64,000 nucleotides of DNA from Aegilops tauschii subsp. strangulata (taxonomy: Eukaryota > Streptophyta > Magnoliopsida > Poales > Poaceae), in assembly GCF_002575655.3 (NCBI RefSeq), contig NC_053038.3, positions 141,748,885-141,812,884 of the forward strand, in the 5' to 3' direction. Position 1 is the first letter of the stretch, and every line of letters begins with the position of its first letter. The notes beneath the pieces are model-generated. The model worked only from the letters and a program-made list of their open reading frames with translations, was not told the origin of the DNA and did not search any database. Positions 34,106 to 44,000 of the stretch are shown here, piece after piece. A program made the translations under genes and the position numbers.

Positions 34106-36350
34106 TGTAACATCCCAAATTTTCAATTCGGAATGTTATACATTACATCATCATTGCATACCATATTTTATTGCATTTTGATTTGATCCTAGAAATTCCA
34201 CGCAACTCAAGGACCCACTGAGAGAGTTGGGGATTTCAATTTATTTCATATTCGAGTTTTTCTTGAATTTTTGAAAAGAGGATCGTTTGATTTTAATTAA
34301 TTTTCTCTGAAATGTTTCTTTTATAAAAAAAATAAAATAGAGAGGATAAAATGACTTCCTCAAAATAAAGAAATATCAGAGATTTAATATTAAAATCAAA
34401 TAAGATTTTTATTCAGAGTTTTATCGCAATTTTATTTGAATTAGGAAAAATATGCATTTTTCCAAATTGCATTTTAGGCCCAAATAAATGTTCACCTTGT
34501 CCGGCTTATTTTTAGAAGATGGGGAAAATTTATTTCGGGATTTTTGGAGTCGGTTTAGTATTCCTTTTCTTTATTTTTCTGCACGTCGGAATTATTTAAA
34601 AAAAAGTCAAATCGACTCCGGGCCGTACCCGAGCGGGACTCCGCCCGGGGGGCCTTTATAAGCCGCCGCGCCCCGAGCCGCCGAAGCCCACCAGCGCCGC
34701 CAGCCCACCCGGCGCCCGAAACCCTAACCCTAGCCGCCGGCGCCCTAGCCGCCGGCGCCCTAGCCGCCGCCGCCGGACGCCGCCCGCGCCGCCTCACCGG
34801 AGGCGCCCGCCGCCACCACCGTCGCCGGAGCCGCCGGAGGTAGCCGCGCCGCCGCCGCCGGTTTTCTTCGGAAAACCGTACGGTTTTTTTAAGAACCGCG
34901 GTTTATTTTTTTATATCTTTTTTTCGGTTTAGTTATATAGAGAAGGCTCGTTGTTCGTTCGCTTTAATGAAAGGTTTTCACCGTTTAACCGTAGACAGCG
35001 AACGCTCCTTCGTTAGCCTGTTCGTCAGTTTTTCTTTTTCTCGGATTTTCCGCGATTATTTTCGATCGCGATTTCTGATCCGATTTTCGTTCTAGTATAA
35101 CTTTTTGCTCGTTTATCGGAATCAGGCGATTCAAGCGCCTAGAGTTTCGTCTCGAAACCCTCTTTCTGTTTAACCAACTTGAACAAGATTTTGCTACTGT
35201 AAAATTTGACTATAGTTCAAATTAGTAAACGAAGCTTGTTTCTGTCGCCGTTTGAGTTTTGTTGTTTCGTTTGATTTGATTCTTTTTGCAAACCGGAGTT
35301 CTTAAGTTGAACTTTCTCTTTATATCTTTTATTTGAGTTTTACCCGTGCTTTTGCTTGATTGCTTAGTGTATGCTTCTTTGTTTGCGATAGAGTACCCGG
35401 AGTGCGAAGCGTGTTACTACGAGTCTCTAGGTTTCATGGATCATCAGCAAGGCAAGTAACACTTTGATCATACCTCTTACTACCGAGTTTTATTACATTA
35501 GATCAATCCTCAAACAATTGCATGGTTAGGATCTATATTAAAGTGTGGGTTTGGGAAGTAGATGAGGTAGTACCTATTCACTTGTTTATTATCAAACCTT
35601 GGAAGTTTACGCTATGCTTATATTGCTATGCTATGCTCGTAGACGTGGATTGGGTAAATACACATCTAGGTGGATTGAGGCACCTGGGGAATCCAGTGAT
35701 TGCCTGTATTGTTTTGGAAATCCCGGGGTACCGTGTGATTCTCCTATGGACTGCCACCCAGGCTCAAAGGGGTAATGAGATTATTCATACTAGAAACTTC
35801 CGTGTGTAGCCACAAGCTATTATGGGTTCTAGCATAGTTGATTAAGTCGTGTGAACTCTTACAGTGGTAGACTAGCAGATGTAGGGGATGTAGGTGGTAC
35901 GGTCTACCCATCGTAAGGTGCTAACGCTTCTGAAAGACTATGTCTCGGTCATCCGTTTCTCAAACATCTTGTAGTGCGAGAAACCAAACGGAGGAGATCG
36001 AGTCTTGTGCGGAAAAGTGCGCAAACCTCTGCAGAGTGTATAAACTAATCATGGTTAGCCGTGTCCCCGGTTATGGACATCTTGAGTATCTGGTTCTTGG
36101 ATTATCATGTTGATCTCATCACTACTTAATTAATTTGATTGGGTTGTTAATGATTACTTTTAATTGGGATTGAGAGGGGGTTTACCTTCTCAATATTTTT
36201 TTCAACAAACTTTGTAGTTAAATAAAACTTATTCTGTTGCGGTAGGAAAAAATTGGCTTTTCGCAAAAACATATTAACCCTACAGCCTCCACCAGCAAAT
36301 ATATGCATGTAGTGATAGCATTATTCTGTTCTTTATCCTTTGTGTTACAT
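34106..36350 (+). mobile_element. Truncated LTR fragment (Gypsy-like, family unassigned)
   Basis: It begins TGTAACATCCCAAATTTTCA, a typical LTR start, includes a GC-rich leader (34620-34860) after a TTTATAAGCC box, and continues with sequence that, from memory, belongs to a long Triticeae Gypsy LTR (for example GGCAAGTAACACTTTGATCA and GGCTTTTCGCAAAA). It ends abruptly near 36350 against the first FBD exon, without a CA terminus or target duplication. It occupies the place of the missing second FBD exon, so truncation and loss of that exon may be one event. Confidence 0.65.
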
Positions 36351-37282
36351 ACCGTCATAGACATCTTGTGATGTCTTCCTACTGCACCAGCAACACACAT
36401 AAATAGTCCGGAGAGTCATGGAGGTGATGTGGAGGGTACTCAACCCATTGATCGCCTGAAAACGAAGGTACTCGAGTGCAGTACAGCCATGGAGCAGGCG
36501 CTCCATGTCATCATTTGAGAGGCAGACGGCGACGAGATCGAGGTGCTTCAGTCCTGGTAGAATAAGAGCGGGCGTGTCATTAAGGGGGGGATGGCAGTTC
36601 CTGAACTTGGCGACGCGCAGGGTGGGCGCGAGGCGGAGCACGGACGTTGGCAGCGAGCGCATATGCCCATCTTCAAAAGTGAGCTCCTCGAGCTGATCTA
36701 GGGCGGGGAATCGGAACCAGTCGTCAAGCTTGGCTCGGTCCTTGCCGTTGGAACGGAACTTGCCCATTCTAAGGCCTCTGGTTGGGCCAAGGTTACTGCT
36801 GAGGATCTTGGAGAATGCATCCAAGCTTTTGTGATAGACATGGCAGAGCTCGTGGGTGTCAATGAGGTCGAGAGGGCTGGAGTTCCATAGGGGGCGCCAC
36901 CACCGGGAAAGGACGGTTGTCCGTGCCCCATATTTGATTGGGAGAAGGGAGATGATGACTGTCAACATATCATCGGGGAGGCTACTAATGAAGTCTAGGC
37001 CTACTGGAGTCGCTTGTGGTTCTAGCTCGCCCCGCCTCCGCTTGTTGGCAGCCCCGTTCTCCACCTCTGGAGTCTCCTTGTCAGCGGCGCTTTTTGATAG
37101 AAATGGGAGTACATGGAATATTTAGTTAAAATAGGGCAATAGAAAAGTGTATTGGTAACTAGAAGTTATTATGTAGGAATATAGTAAGAAAAGGGAATAA
37201 CAATTGGTTGCTTAAATACTACACAGTTCATTTGATATTGCTGGGTAAGTCAACATGCAGATAGTTGAAAAGAAAACTTACT

Positions 37283-38143
37283 TCAAACAAAGTCTGGATG
37301 GATGATATCATCGGAGAAGTTACCATATATCTCATGACCAGGCCCTTTTATGTGCAGTGCAATTCTAGTGCCAGCTTTCAATTCATAAAACTTAGAAATA
37401 TCTTTCCAAAAACCAGTGCTAAAATAGGAGTCACCACGTTCATCAAGTCTTACAGTAGCAACGATTCTAAATCCATGGTTTGTGTGCAGTATGACACCCC
37501 TGCAGTCTTGATTTATGTAAAGGGAAAGATTGTGCACTACGGATTCTGTTGCATAGCAAGGGACGTGCTGCAGAAAATGGTAGGATTGTTAAAGAAAATA
37601 TGGTAACATGCAAATATGGGCCCAAATTGAAAGAACTGTACAGCAGTTGAAATCGAAGGACAAAAACCTATAATTAAACAAATAGGGTAAACATGATGTC
37701 ATGGAAATATGAGAGTAATCGAAAGAACAATACATCATTAATTTGCCTGATATAGAAAGATGTTCAGGAAATAACAGATAGGGTAAACATGATGTCATGG
37801 AAATCCCCTTTGATGTATATGGTGCATGTGGCACCTTTTATCCAAATGTAGCAATATTTAGAATATGTTTAGGAAAGTAGGCCATGCCAACCGATTTAGG
37901 GTGAGATTGAACATACTGCGCGCATCCTCAAGTCATCTGGTACGGTGAGATGGAATGTCTGGCAGCGGTCGCAAAGTCTTGATGTGTCGGTGCACGGTAC
38001 ACTCTATGAATGAAAGAAAACCCTCAAACCAGCTCGAATAAATATGAATTCACGGTGATTTCGGCTTGGTGATTAAAGGAGGCTGATGAACTGGGATAAG
38101 AGATGAGATAATATGTCATTGAATTAGTTACCTTGTTGTCCAT
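37283..38143 (-). CDS. Small three-exon gene, still in frame; possible B3-like domain
   Basis: A short ORF is split into three exons too small to be seen as one open frame. They are 38143-38132 (MDNK), 38003-37917 (from SVPCTDTSRLCDRCQTFHLT to DDLRMRA) and 37567-37283 (from HVPCYATESVVHNLSLYINQ to DDIIHPDFV and stop). The introns have GTAACT...CATAG and GTATGT...TGCAG ends, and both junctions are phase 0. The product would be 127 residues. The middle exon has a C-x2-C pair. The last exon (RGVILHTNHGFRIVATV, YFSTGFWKDISKFYELKAG) has the beta-strand, glycine and FW/F spacing of plant B3-like DNA-binding domains, a weak resemblance only. It lies next to transposon repeats and upstream of the FBD relic on the same strand. 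It may be a transposon-borne gene. Confidence 0.5.
37684..37806 (+). repeat. Short direct repeat in intron 2
   Basis: AATAGGGTAAACATGATGTC and the following ATGGAAAT occur at about 37681 and again, with one mismatch at the start, at about 37779, both inside the second intron of the three-exon gene. This is a simple duplication. Confidence 0.6.
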
Positions 38144-38500
38144 GAGAAAGAACCCTCAGTACGGCAGATTCCCCAATCGAGCGGAGCTGGGTCGACTGCG
38201 AGCAACGTCGAGAAAGTCGATGGCGATAGGCGGCGGCAAGCGAAAGTGGCGAAACGCGGTCGGGTTTGCCGGCAGCCTGGCGGCGAAGGCAGGCGTCGAG
38301 CTATGTGGTTACCGCCGCGATAGGCGGTGCCATGCATAGACGTGGAGGAGCTTGTGCAGGTGTGAATGGGGACCAGAGGGGGTGGCGGGCGGGGTGAGGG
38401 TTTTTGTGCCGTGGGGATGGCGAGGGTTTTCTTTTTTCTTTTTTGAATTGGGTGGTGAGGGTTTTCTATCCCACAAAGAATTTCGGAGGCAACGGTTTGC

Positions 38501-38649
38501 TAGAGCCAACCGTGTGTGATTGACGCAACAGACAAAATGAAAGTCATTGCACACGGTTCCAATTTTGGGAACCGTGTGTGATTGACGCAATAGGCAAAAT
38601 GAAGGTCATTGCACACGGTTCCAATTTTGGGAACCGTGTGTGATTGACG
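38501..38649. repeat. Tandem 62-bp repeat with inverted-repeat core
   Basis: About two and a half copies of a unit contain GCACACGGTTCC, then AATTTTGG, then GGAACCGTGTGTG, so each unit folds into a short hairpin. Similar CACACGGTTCC and TTGCACAC phrases form the subterminal repeats of the CACTA-like copies at 7322 and 26601, suggesting this is the subterminal region of another member. Confidence 0.8.
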
Positions 38650-38651
38650 TA

Positions 38652-38885
38652 CTACCTTCGTCCTGGTTTATTGGTCCCCTTTATAATTTGTACCAAATTT
38701 CAACCAAATAAATAACTAAGAAATGTTTATGCGTGTCACCAAAAATTATATCATTGAACACTATGTTCAAATACGCATCCAACGATATAATTTTTGCTGA
38801 CCTGCACTAACATTTTGTCAGTTAAATCTTTTGTCAACATTTAACACAAATTACAAAGGGGACCATTAATCGAGGACGGAGGTAG
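38652..38885. mobile_element. Stowaway-like MITE, about 234 bp
   Basis: The terminal inverted repeats are CTACCTTCGTCCTGGTTTAT on the left and, complemented, CTACCTCCGTCCTCGATTAA on the right, each followed by TGGTCCCCTTT. Subterminal ACCAAAAATTATATCATTGA pairs with an inner ATATAATTTTTGCTGA. The left flank is TA; the right is not a clean TA. It is non-coding. Confidence 0.85.
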
Positions 38886-39067
38886 ATTCCCTCAACCGAA
38901 CTGATTGCATCCATATCCCATAGTTAGACATAAGTAAACATAGGTTAAACATACTCAGACATAGATAATAAGCGTACACGTACACAAGCATAGTTCAACC
39001 ATAAGTACATAGTTCAACCGTCATTCAGCATTGCTCAAGCGTACATAGTTCGATCCCACATCTCATC

Positions 39068-39360
39068 TCACATGCCGGCATGATCCTGAAGCTTCTCTAG
39101 GTAATCAGCGTACGCGCCGTGCGCCACCCTGCGAGAATACTTCTGCTTGAAGGAGCCAACGGCCCGTCCTCTTGCATGCGCTAGAATACTTTGATACGCG
39201 TCATGAAGCTTGTGGTAGCAAACTGGGCATCGATAGCCACCGTCGCAGGTCCTAATACGCCTGTTATGCATTCCCGCATAAAGCTCCCTCAGGATTTGCC
39301 TCTTGTACCTCCTCTAGACATCTTCATCCTCGCTGTCCACATCGTAATACAGCACCTATA
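39068..39360 (-). pseudogene. Zinc-finger-like fragment (zf-XS resemblance)
   Basis: The minus-strand reading runs YYDVDSEDEDV, a TAG, then RRYKRQILRELYAGMHNRR and RTCDGGYRCPVCYHKLHDAY, then ILAHARGRAVGSFKQKYS and DYLEKLQDHAGM to a stop at 39068. The C-P-x-C pair followed about 17 residues later by an H-A and a run of basic residues resembles the zinc finger of plant XS-domain proteins of RNA silencing. It is only a fragment, it has a stop before the first Met, and it lies between two transposon ends. It may belong to the same transposon-borne gene family as the three-exon gene downstream. Confidence 0.45.
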
Positions 39361-39828
39361 CAAATAGTAAAACAACACTACAAAAAAATACACTTCCGTG
39401 ATGATACGTGTTTGTCACAGTAGGTCACGTTTTCTGTCATGCATGTACATCCATGACAAATTTATGACAGAATGAAGATAGTCATACCTGCGCTGTCGTA
39501 GAAGTGTTCCATGACATTACCAAAATTATCATCACGGAAGTGTCCACTTCCATGACGATAAATCGCGCGTCATAGAAGTGCTTTCGTCAAGGGTGACCGA
39601 CACGTGGCATCCACCGTAACGGGACGCCCTTAAGCTACCGGGTCCGATTTTGGATCCGATAACCCGCTAACAGCCACGACCAATGCCGATTTTCCACGTG
39701 TAAAATTCTCATTGGCCGACGGAACCACGCGTCAGCTCCGCATTGGCACAGGTGTCACTCATCCAACGGTCGAGATGGGCCTATGATACGTTGACACATG
39801 GACGGGCCCAAAAGTGGCCATAAAGTTT

Positions 39829-40032
39829 AAATGGGCCGGCCCAACTAAAGGCCCACAAGATTTAGCGGACCATAATGGGCCGGCCCAGCTAAAGGCCCAC
39901 AAGATTTTGTAGACCATAATGGGCCGGCCCAGCTAAAGGCCCACAAGATTTAGCGGACCACAATGGTCCAGCCCAGCTAAATGCCCACAAGATTTTGCAG
40001 ACCATAATGGGCCGGCCCAGCTAAAGGCCCAA
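39829..40032 (+). repeat. 44-bp tandem repeat, about 4.6 copies
   Basis: The unit contains AATGGGCCGGCCCAGCTAAA, then GGCCCACAAGATTT and GCGGACCAT. Copies alternate between TTAGCGGACC and TTGTAGACC or TTGCAGACC variants, suggesting a higher-order dimer. Each unit carries a GGGCCGGCCC palindrome. Confidence 0.92.
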
Positions 40033-40870
40033 CATTCTCAGTTAAGGACCGTATGGCTAGTGTCAAATCGGCCCGTCAACGGCCTATCCTAAACTTGTCA
40101 TCATCGTGGCCCATGGTCACTTCTGGCCTGTTAACAGTCCGCTAAGTATATGGGCCGAATTACGGCCCGGTGTATTTCCGGCCTGTTAAAGGTCCTGCTT
40201 CATTTGGGCCCATTTACAGGCCATTGAAACTTTCGACCCATAAATGACCGTAAAGGATTTGGGTCATATTCGGCCATGTCTGACATTCGGCCTGTTAGAG
40301 GCCCACTATAGATTTGGGCCACTTTCGGCTTGTTGTGATTTTCGGCCTGTTAAAGTCAGACGAAATCCATGGACCATATGTGGCCGAACGTCACATCGGG
40401 CCCATTAATGGCCCATATAAAAATGATGATAATCTAGACCGACCGAACTTCCGGCCTGTTAAAGGCCCGTGTATTAGGTCGGCGCTTTTACGGCCCGTCC
40501 GAATTTCGGCCTGTGAAAGATCTGCATCGTAAATGGGCCACCATTTCGGCCTGCTAAGACCAATGGGTTATTTTGCTCAATCAGGGCCCAATCTCAGTTT
40601 CGGTCTATTAAAGGCCCATGTTTTTATGGGCTCGAGATATTTACACCTGTAAACGGCCTATTGTTACTGAGGGCCCAAATTATGTTTAGGCCTGTTAAAG
40701 GCCCACTATGGGCACGGGCCTACCAAAAAATATGAAAGCTTATGCTGATTTAGGCCCAGATATTTTAGTGGGCTACATGCAAATTTCGGCCCATAATCGT
40801 TTTTAGCCCAATTGGAATGGGCCCGACGAATGTTGGCATGTTGGGCTCCTACGAAGCTTTCGGCCGAATA
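40033..40870. repeat. Subterminal GGCCCA / TGGGCC repeat region
   Basis: Short motifs TTTCGGCCTGTTAAAGGCCC and variants recur roughly every 55-75 bp in both orientations. CACTA subterminal regions usually carry many short repeats bound by the element's own DNA-binding protein, and this region fits that. TGGGCC also matches the plant site II promoter element. Confidence 0.75.
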
Positions 40871-41072
40871 CATTACTAAGATAAACCTACACTATACAAA
40901 AATAGCATCGTAATTACTGCAGCCTTTGGCAGCATCATAAATGCTGTATCACAACAAAATAAATTCCAACCATACAACAAGAGGCCTGTTGGCATAAAGT
41001 TTACAGTCCTTGCAGATAAAAGCACCATCAGATGTATAGAAGCACATATCACTTGACCTGAGTGCTAATGTT

Positions 41073-44000
41073 TCAGGCTGTAGAATCTGATGGAGCAGCA
41101 CGATCTTCACCTTTTTTCCGCCATTGCTCTTGAACAACGAAGCAAATGTCTGATAGTCTGGTTTCAAAACCATTCATATCTTGACGACATTTGTCAACCA
41201 CTATTCTTGTTTCCAAAACGACGTCCATTAGGGATTGGACTTGTGTCTGGAGCACAGATATATCACTCTGTCTAGCAGGAAGATTTTGTTCACTAGGCTA
41301 TTTGGATGAGGTTACCTTGACAACCAACCCAGAATTACGCAGGAAGGTGCTCTTTGCACTGTTAGTGGAGAGATACTGACGCACTGCAGCAAGAGGTGAC
41401 ATTGTGCCTGTGGTAGCCTCGTCACCTTCAGGTTGTTGTGGCTGTTCAATCATTTGTCCATAGCTTCCTGAAAGTTTGAAATTGTAGATTAGTGTACCAG
41501 ATAAGTTACTAATGAGACAAAAACAAACAAAGTAGGTTACACGTTTATACATAACTTATTTTAGTGAACTACTGTAATACATTAGCATGTATTGTAGTGC
41601 GAACTACATAATAAAATCACTTTCGGAACATATGTCCATGTAGCATGCCTACTGTATTGTCTATTTCATCACATTCGTTGACATCTAAGGATAAAGAGAC
41701 ATGGTTTAAAGTAGGATGAACATAGTATGACATCATTCATATCATAGGAAAACAAATATAAAACAAACAGGCCATTTTATCATTGTGTGAGCACGTGAAC
41801 ATAACAACTAGATTACAGATCAAGACCAAAAGAATATCCTTCATCTCTTTTAAACCATGTAAGGTGAAATGATACGTTAAGACAACTGTGTATAAAAGTG
41901 AACATAGTAACTGACATTGACTGCAAACCAAGTAGTTAAATGAACACATCACAGTACCAATCAGTTCAAAGGCAGGAGCAGTAAGGACTTACAACAACGG
42001 CTTGAACTGGTGTGCTCATGCCCTTCATCTTGCTGGTGTGGCAATCCTTGAAGATTTGCACTGCATTCGGTTTAGGTTCTTTTTGGTCCGCACAGGCTTT
42101 CCTCTGTATTTGGAACAAGTCAATATAGATACGATAATATGGCACAGAAAAAAGAAGGAAGTAGCAGCTATTTACAAGAGCCTCGCAGTGTGCAATATAG
42201 CTACGAGATCATGTTGTCTGTTGGAATTTCACTTCAGCACGGTTGGTCTTGTTCTTCAAGCAGTTAGCCTAGAAGAAGATACACTTGTAAGGCACATACA
42301 TAAATACAAGTTCAATATGCGGTCTGATCAAATACATATAGCCTACCTGATACTTTGGATCAGACCAGTGTTTAACGAGGGCCGTCCAGTCTTCATCTGT
42401 AATATATTCCACTAGAGATGTTTGGGCGATTTCATTGTTAGCCTTGCCTTCAAAGTTAGATTTTCTAAGGCGGTACCGATACTGTCGCAGAGCAGATTAA
42501 AAAACATGAGTGGATGCTTGTTTAGTTGCATCATCTTTTGGATCCAACTTGAACCTCATTTGTTGAAAAAAGAATGTGAGTCTTATTAGGAGGAAGCTAG
42601 AAAGTATGGGACAGAGCAAGACAATATTACTAATTGCGATGAATAACATTACTTACGGATAAATGATCAAGGAAGGTGTTAAACTGGGTATTGTCTTTCT
42701 CATTCCTGTACTGGATCCACGTTGGGAGGATACGTGCATGACACCTAACGGCAACGGCTGCCTCTGATACTAACTTGGCTGACTCTGTAGCATCACGTGG
42801 CCTTTTTAAACCTGCCTCAAAATGGATCTCCATTCTTCCGCCTTTAGATTTTGTTAATCTGTCAAGCATTATCCCTGATGTCTGTTTCCGCTTGCGCCGT
42901 GGTGCTAGTTCAACAACGAATATGGAAAGTGTTAGTGTACATCAAACTGTGAGAGTACATATAAAGGAGCATGCAACTACAACTTGACTCGGTCAAGTAC
43001 CGTCTTGGTGTTGATGCTCACGAGGTTCATCTGATCTTGCCAAGTCCTGTTGTGTCAGTAGTGCTTCGGAAGTAGTGTTAGTGTGAAGGCAGCTTGGGAA
43101 CTGGCCAGTTCCGGAGCAAATGAACGAGTAACTCGTTGAGATGCTGGTACAGTTGAAGCGGATGCTGCAGCTAGTGGAGCAGGTGATACTGTGTTTGTAG
43201 ATTTAGCCGGTGGACTTGGACCTTCTACTGTACTATAAGTACCAGCAGAATCTGGACGGTAGATCCTTTTCCTTTTCACCTGATGAGTAACACCACTCCC
43301 TACTATACTATTTTCCTTGCTCTTTTTTGACTTTGCCATGTCAAGCCGTACCCACAACACAAAAGAATAAAATCACTCTTCAGAACTCATTGATGCATGA
43401 TACAGACAAGCAATACTTTGATGTAAGACAACCGTATGAGGATGGAATATGTAAGAAAAACAGGACGACATGACATATTCACAGCTACGATGTGTAAACT
43501 AAGCAGAAGGATTTTCAAGAAAATAGAAGTAATGCAAGCTAGACACCATATGAAAGATGCAACCAATATTACTCTGCCAAGTTAAAAGTGTCTTGTCATA
43601 AGTGGCAGTTCGAAAAATTAGAAGCAGTACAACATAGAAATCAATGCAATATGCAACCACTATCAAACTGCCATGTTAAAAGCGTCCAATCATGAGTGAC
43701 TCATGCGGGATACACAACAGCAGTACTTTGATGTAAGAACATGGTATGATAAATAGATGCAGTGTATTCTAGACACAGAACGCCATGTCATATGCACATG
43801 TATAACGTATAAACTCAGCAGGTGCAATTTAATCAAAATAGAAGAAATACAGGCTAGACAACATATGCAACATGAAACCAATTATCACACTGTCAACTTA
43901 GAGCAAGCACCTGCGATGGTGGAGTACGGGAGACGAACTCATCATGTAGACTTGGGACTTCAACTTCATTAGCAGTAGAGTGGCAAATCTAGAGAGACTC

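Larger units (their letters stand above)
28991..37105 (-). pseudogene. F-box/FBD-type gene relic split by two LTR elements
   Basis: Three exons can be recognised. The first (37105-36350) has no ATG in frame; it reads ETPEVENGAANKRRRGELEP, then the F-box LDFISSLPDDMLTVIISLLP and leucine-rich repeats to STLHITSMTLRTIYV. A middle exon (34061-33927) reads KMIPTSLTPKLCTVKVLALE to CFSFLEKLYIK, with acceptor CAG and donor GT. The last (29317-28991) reads KRLGPMVDNVIQYNNHVECL through the FBD domain to a premature TAA just before VADPF. An exon expected between the first and middle ones is missing, where an LTR fragment (34106-36350) lies. A Veju-like element sits in the last intron. Family members are substrate adaptors of SCF ubiquitin ligases. 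This copy cannot make the whole protein. Confidence 0.82.

Noticed and set aside
36218..36350. GTATGT donor after the first FBD exon
   Set aside because: The bases are part of, or directly next to, the truncated LTR (TGTGTTACATAC on plus), so the donor may be a chance product of the junction.
37062..37064. Start of the FBD relic at 37064
   Set aside because: The codon is GTG. The frame extends upstream to about 37105 without an ATG, so the true start has been lost.
39829..40032. Regular repeats that could suggest a CRISPR array
   Set aside because: The 44-bp units are contiguous, without unique spacers, and the genome is a plant.
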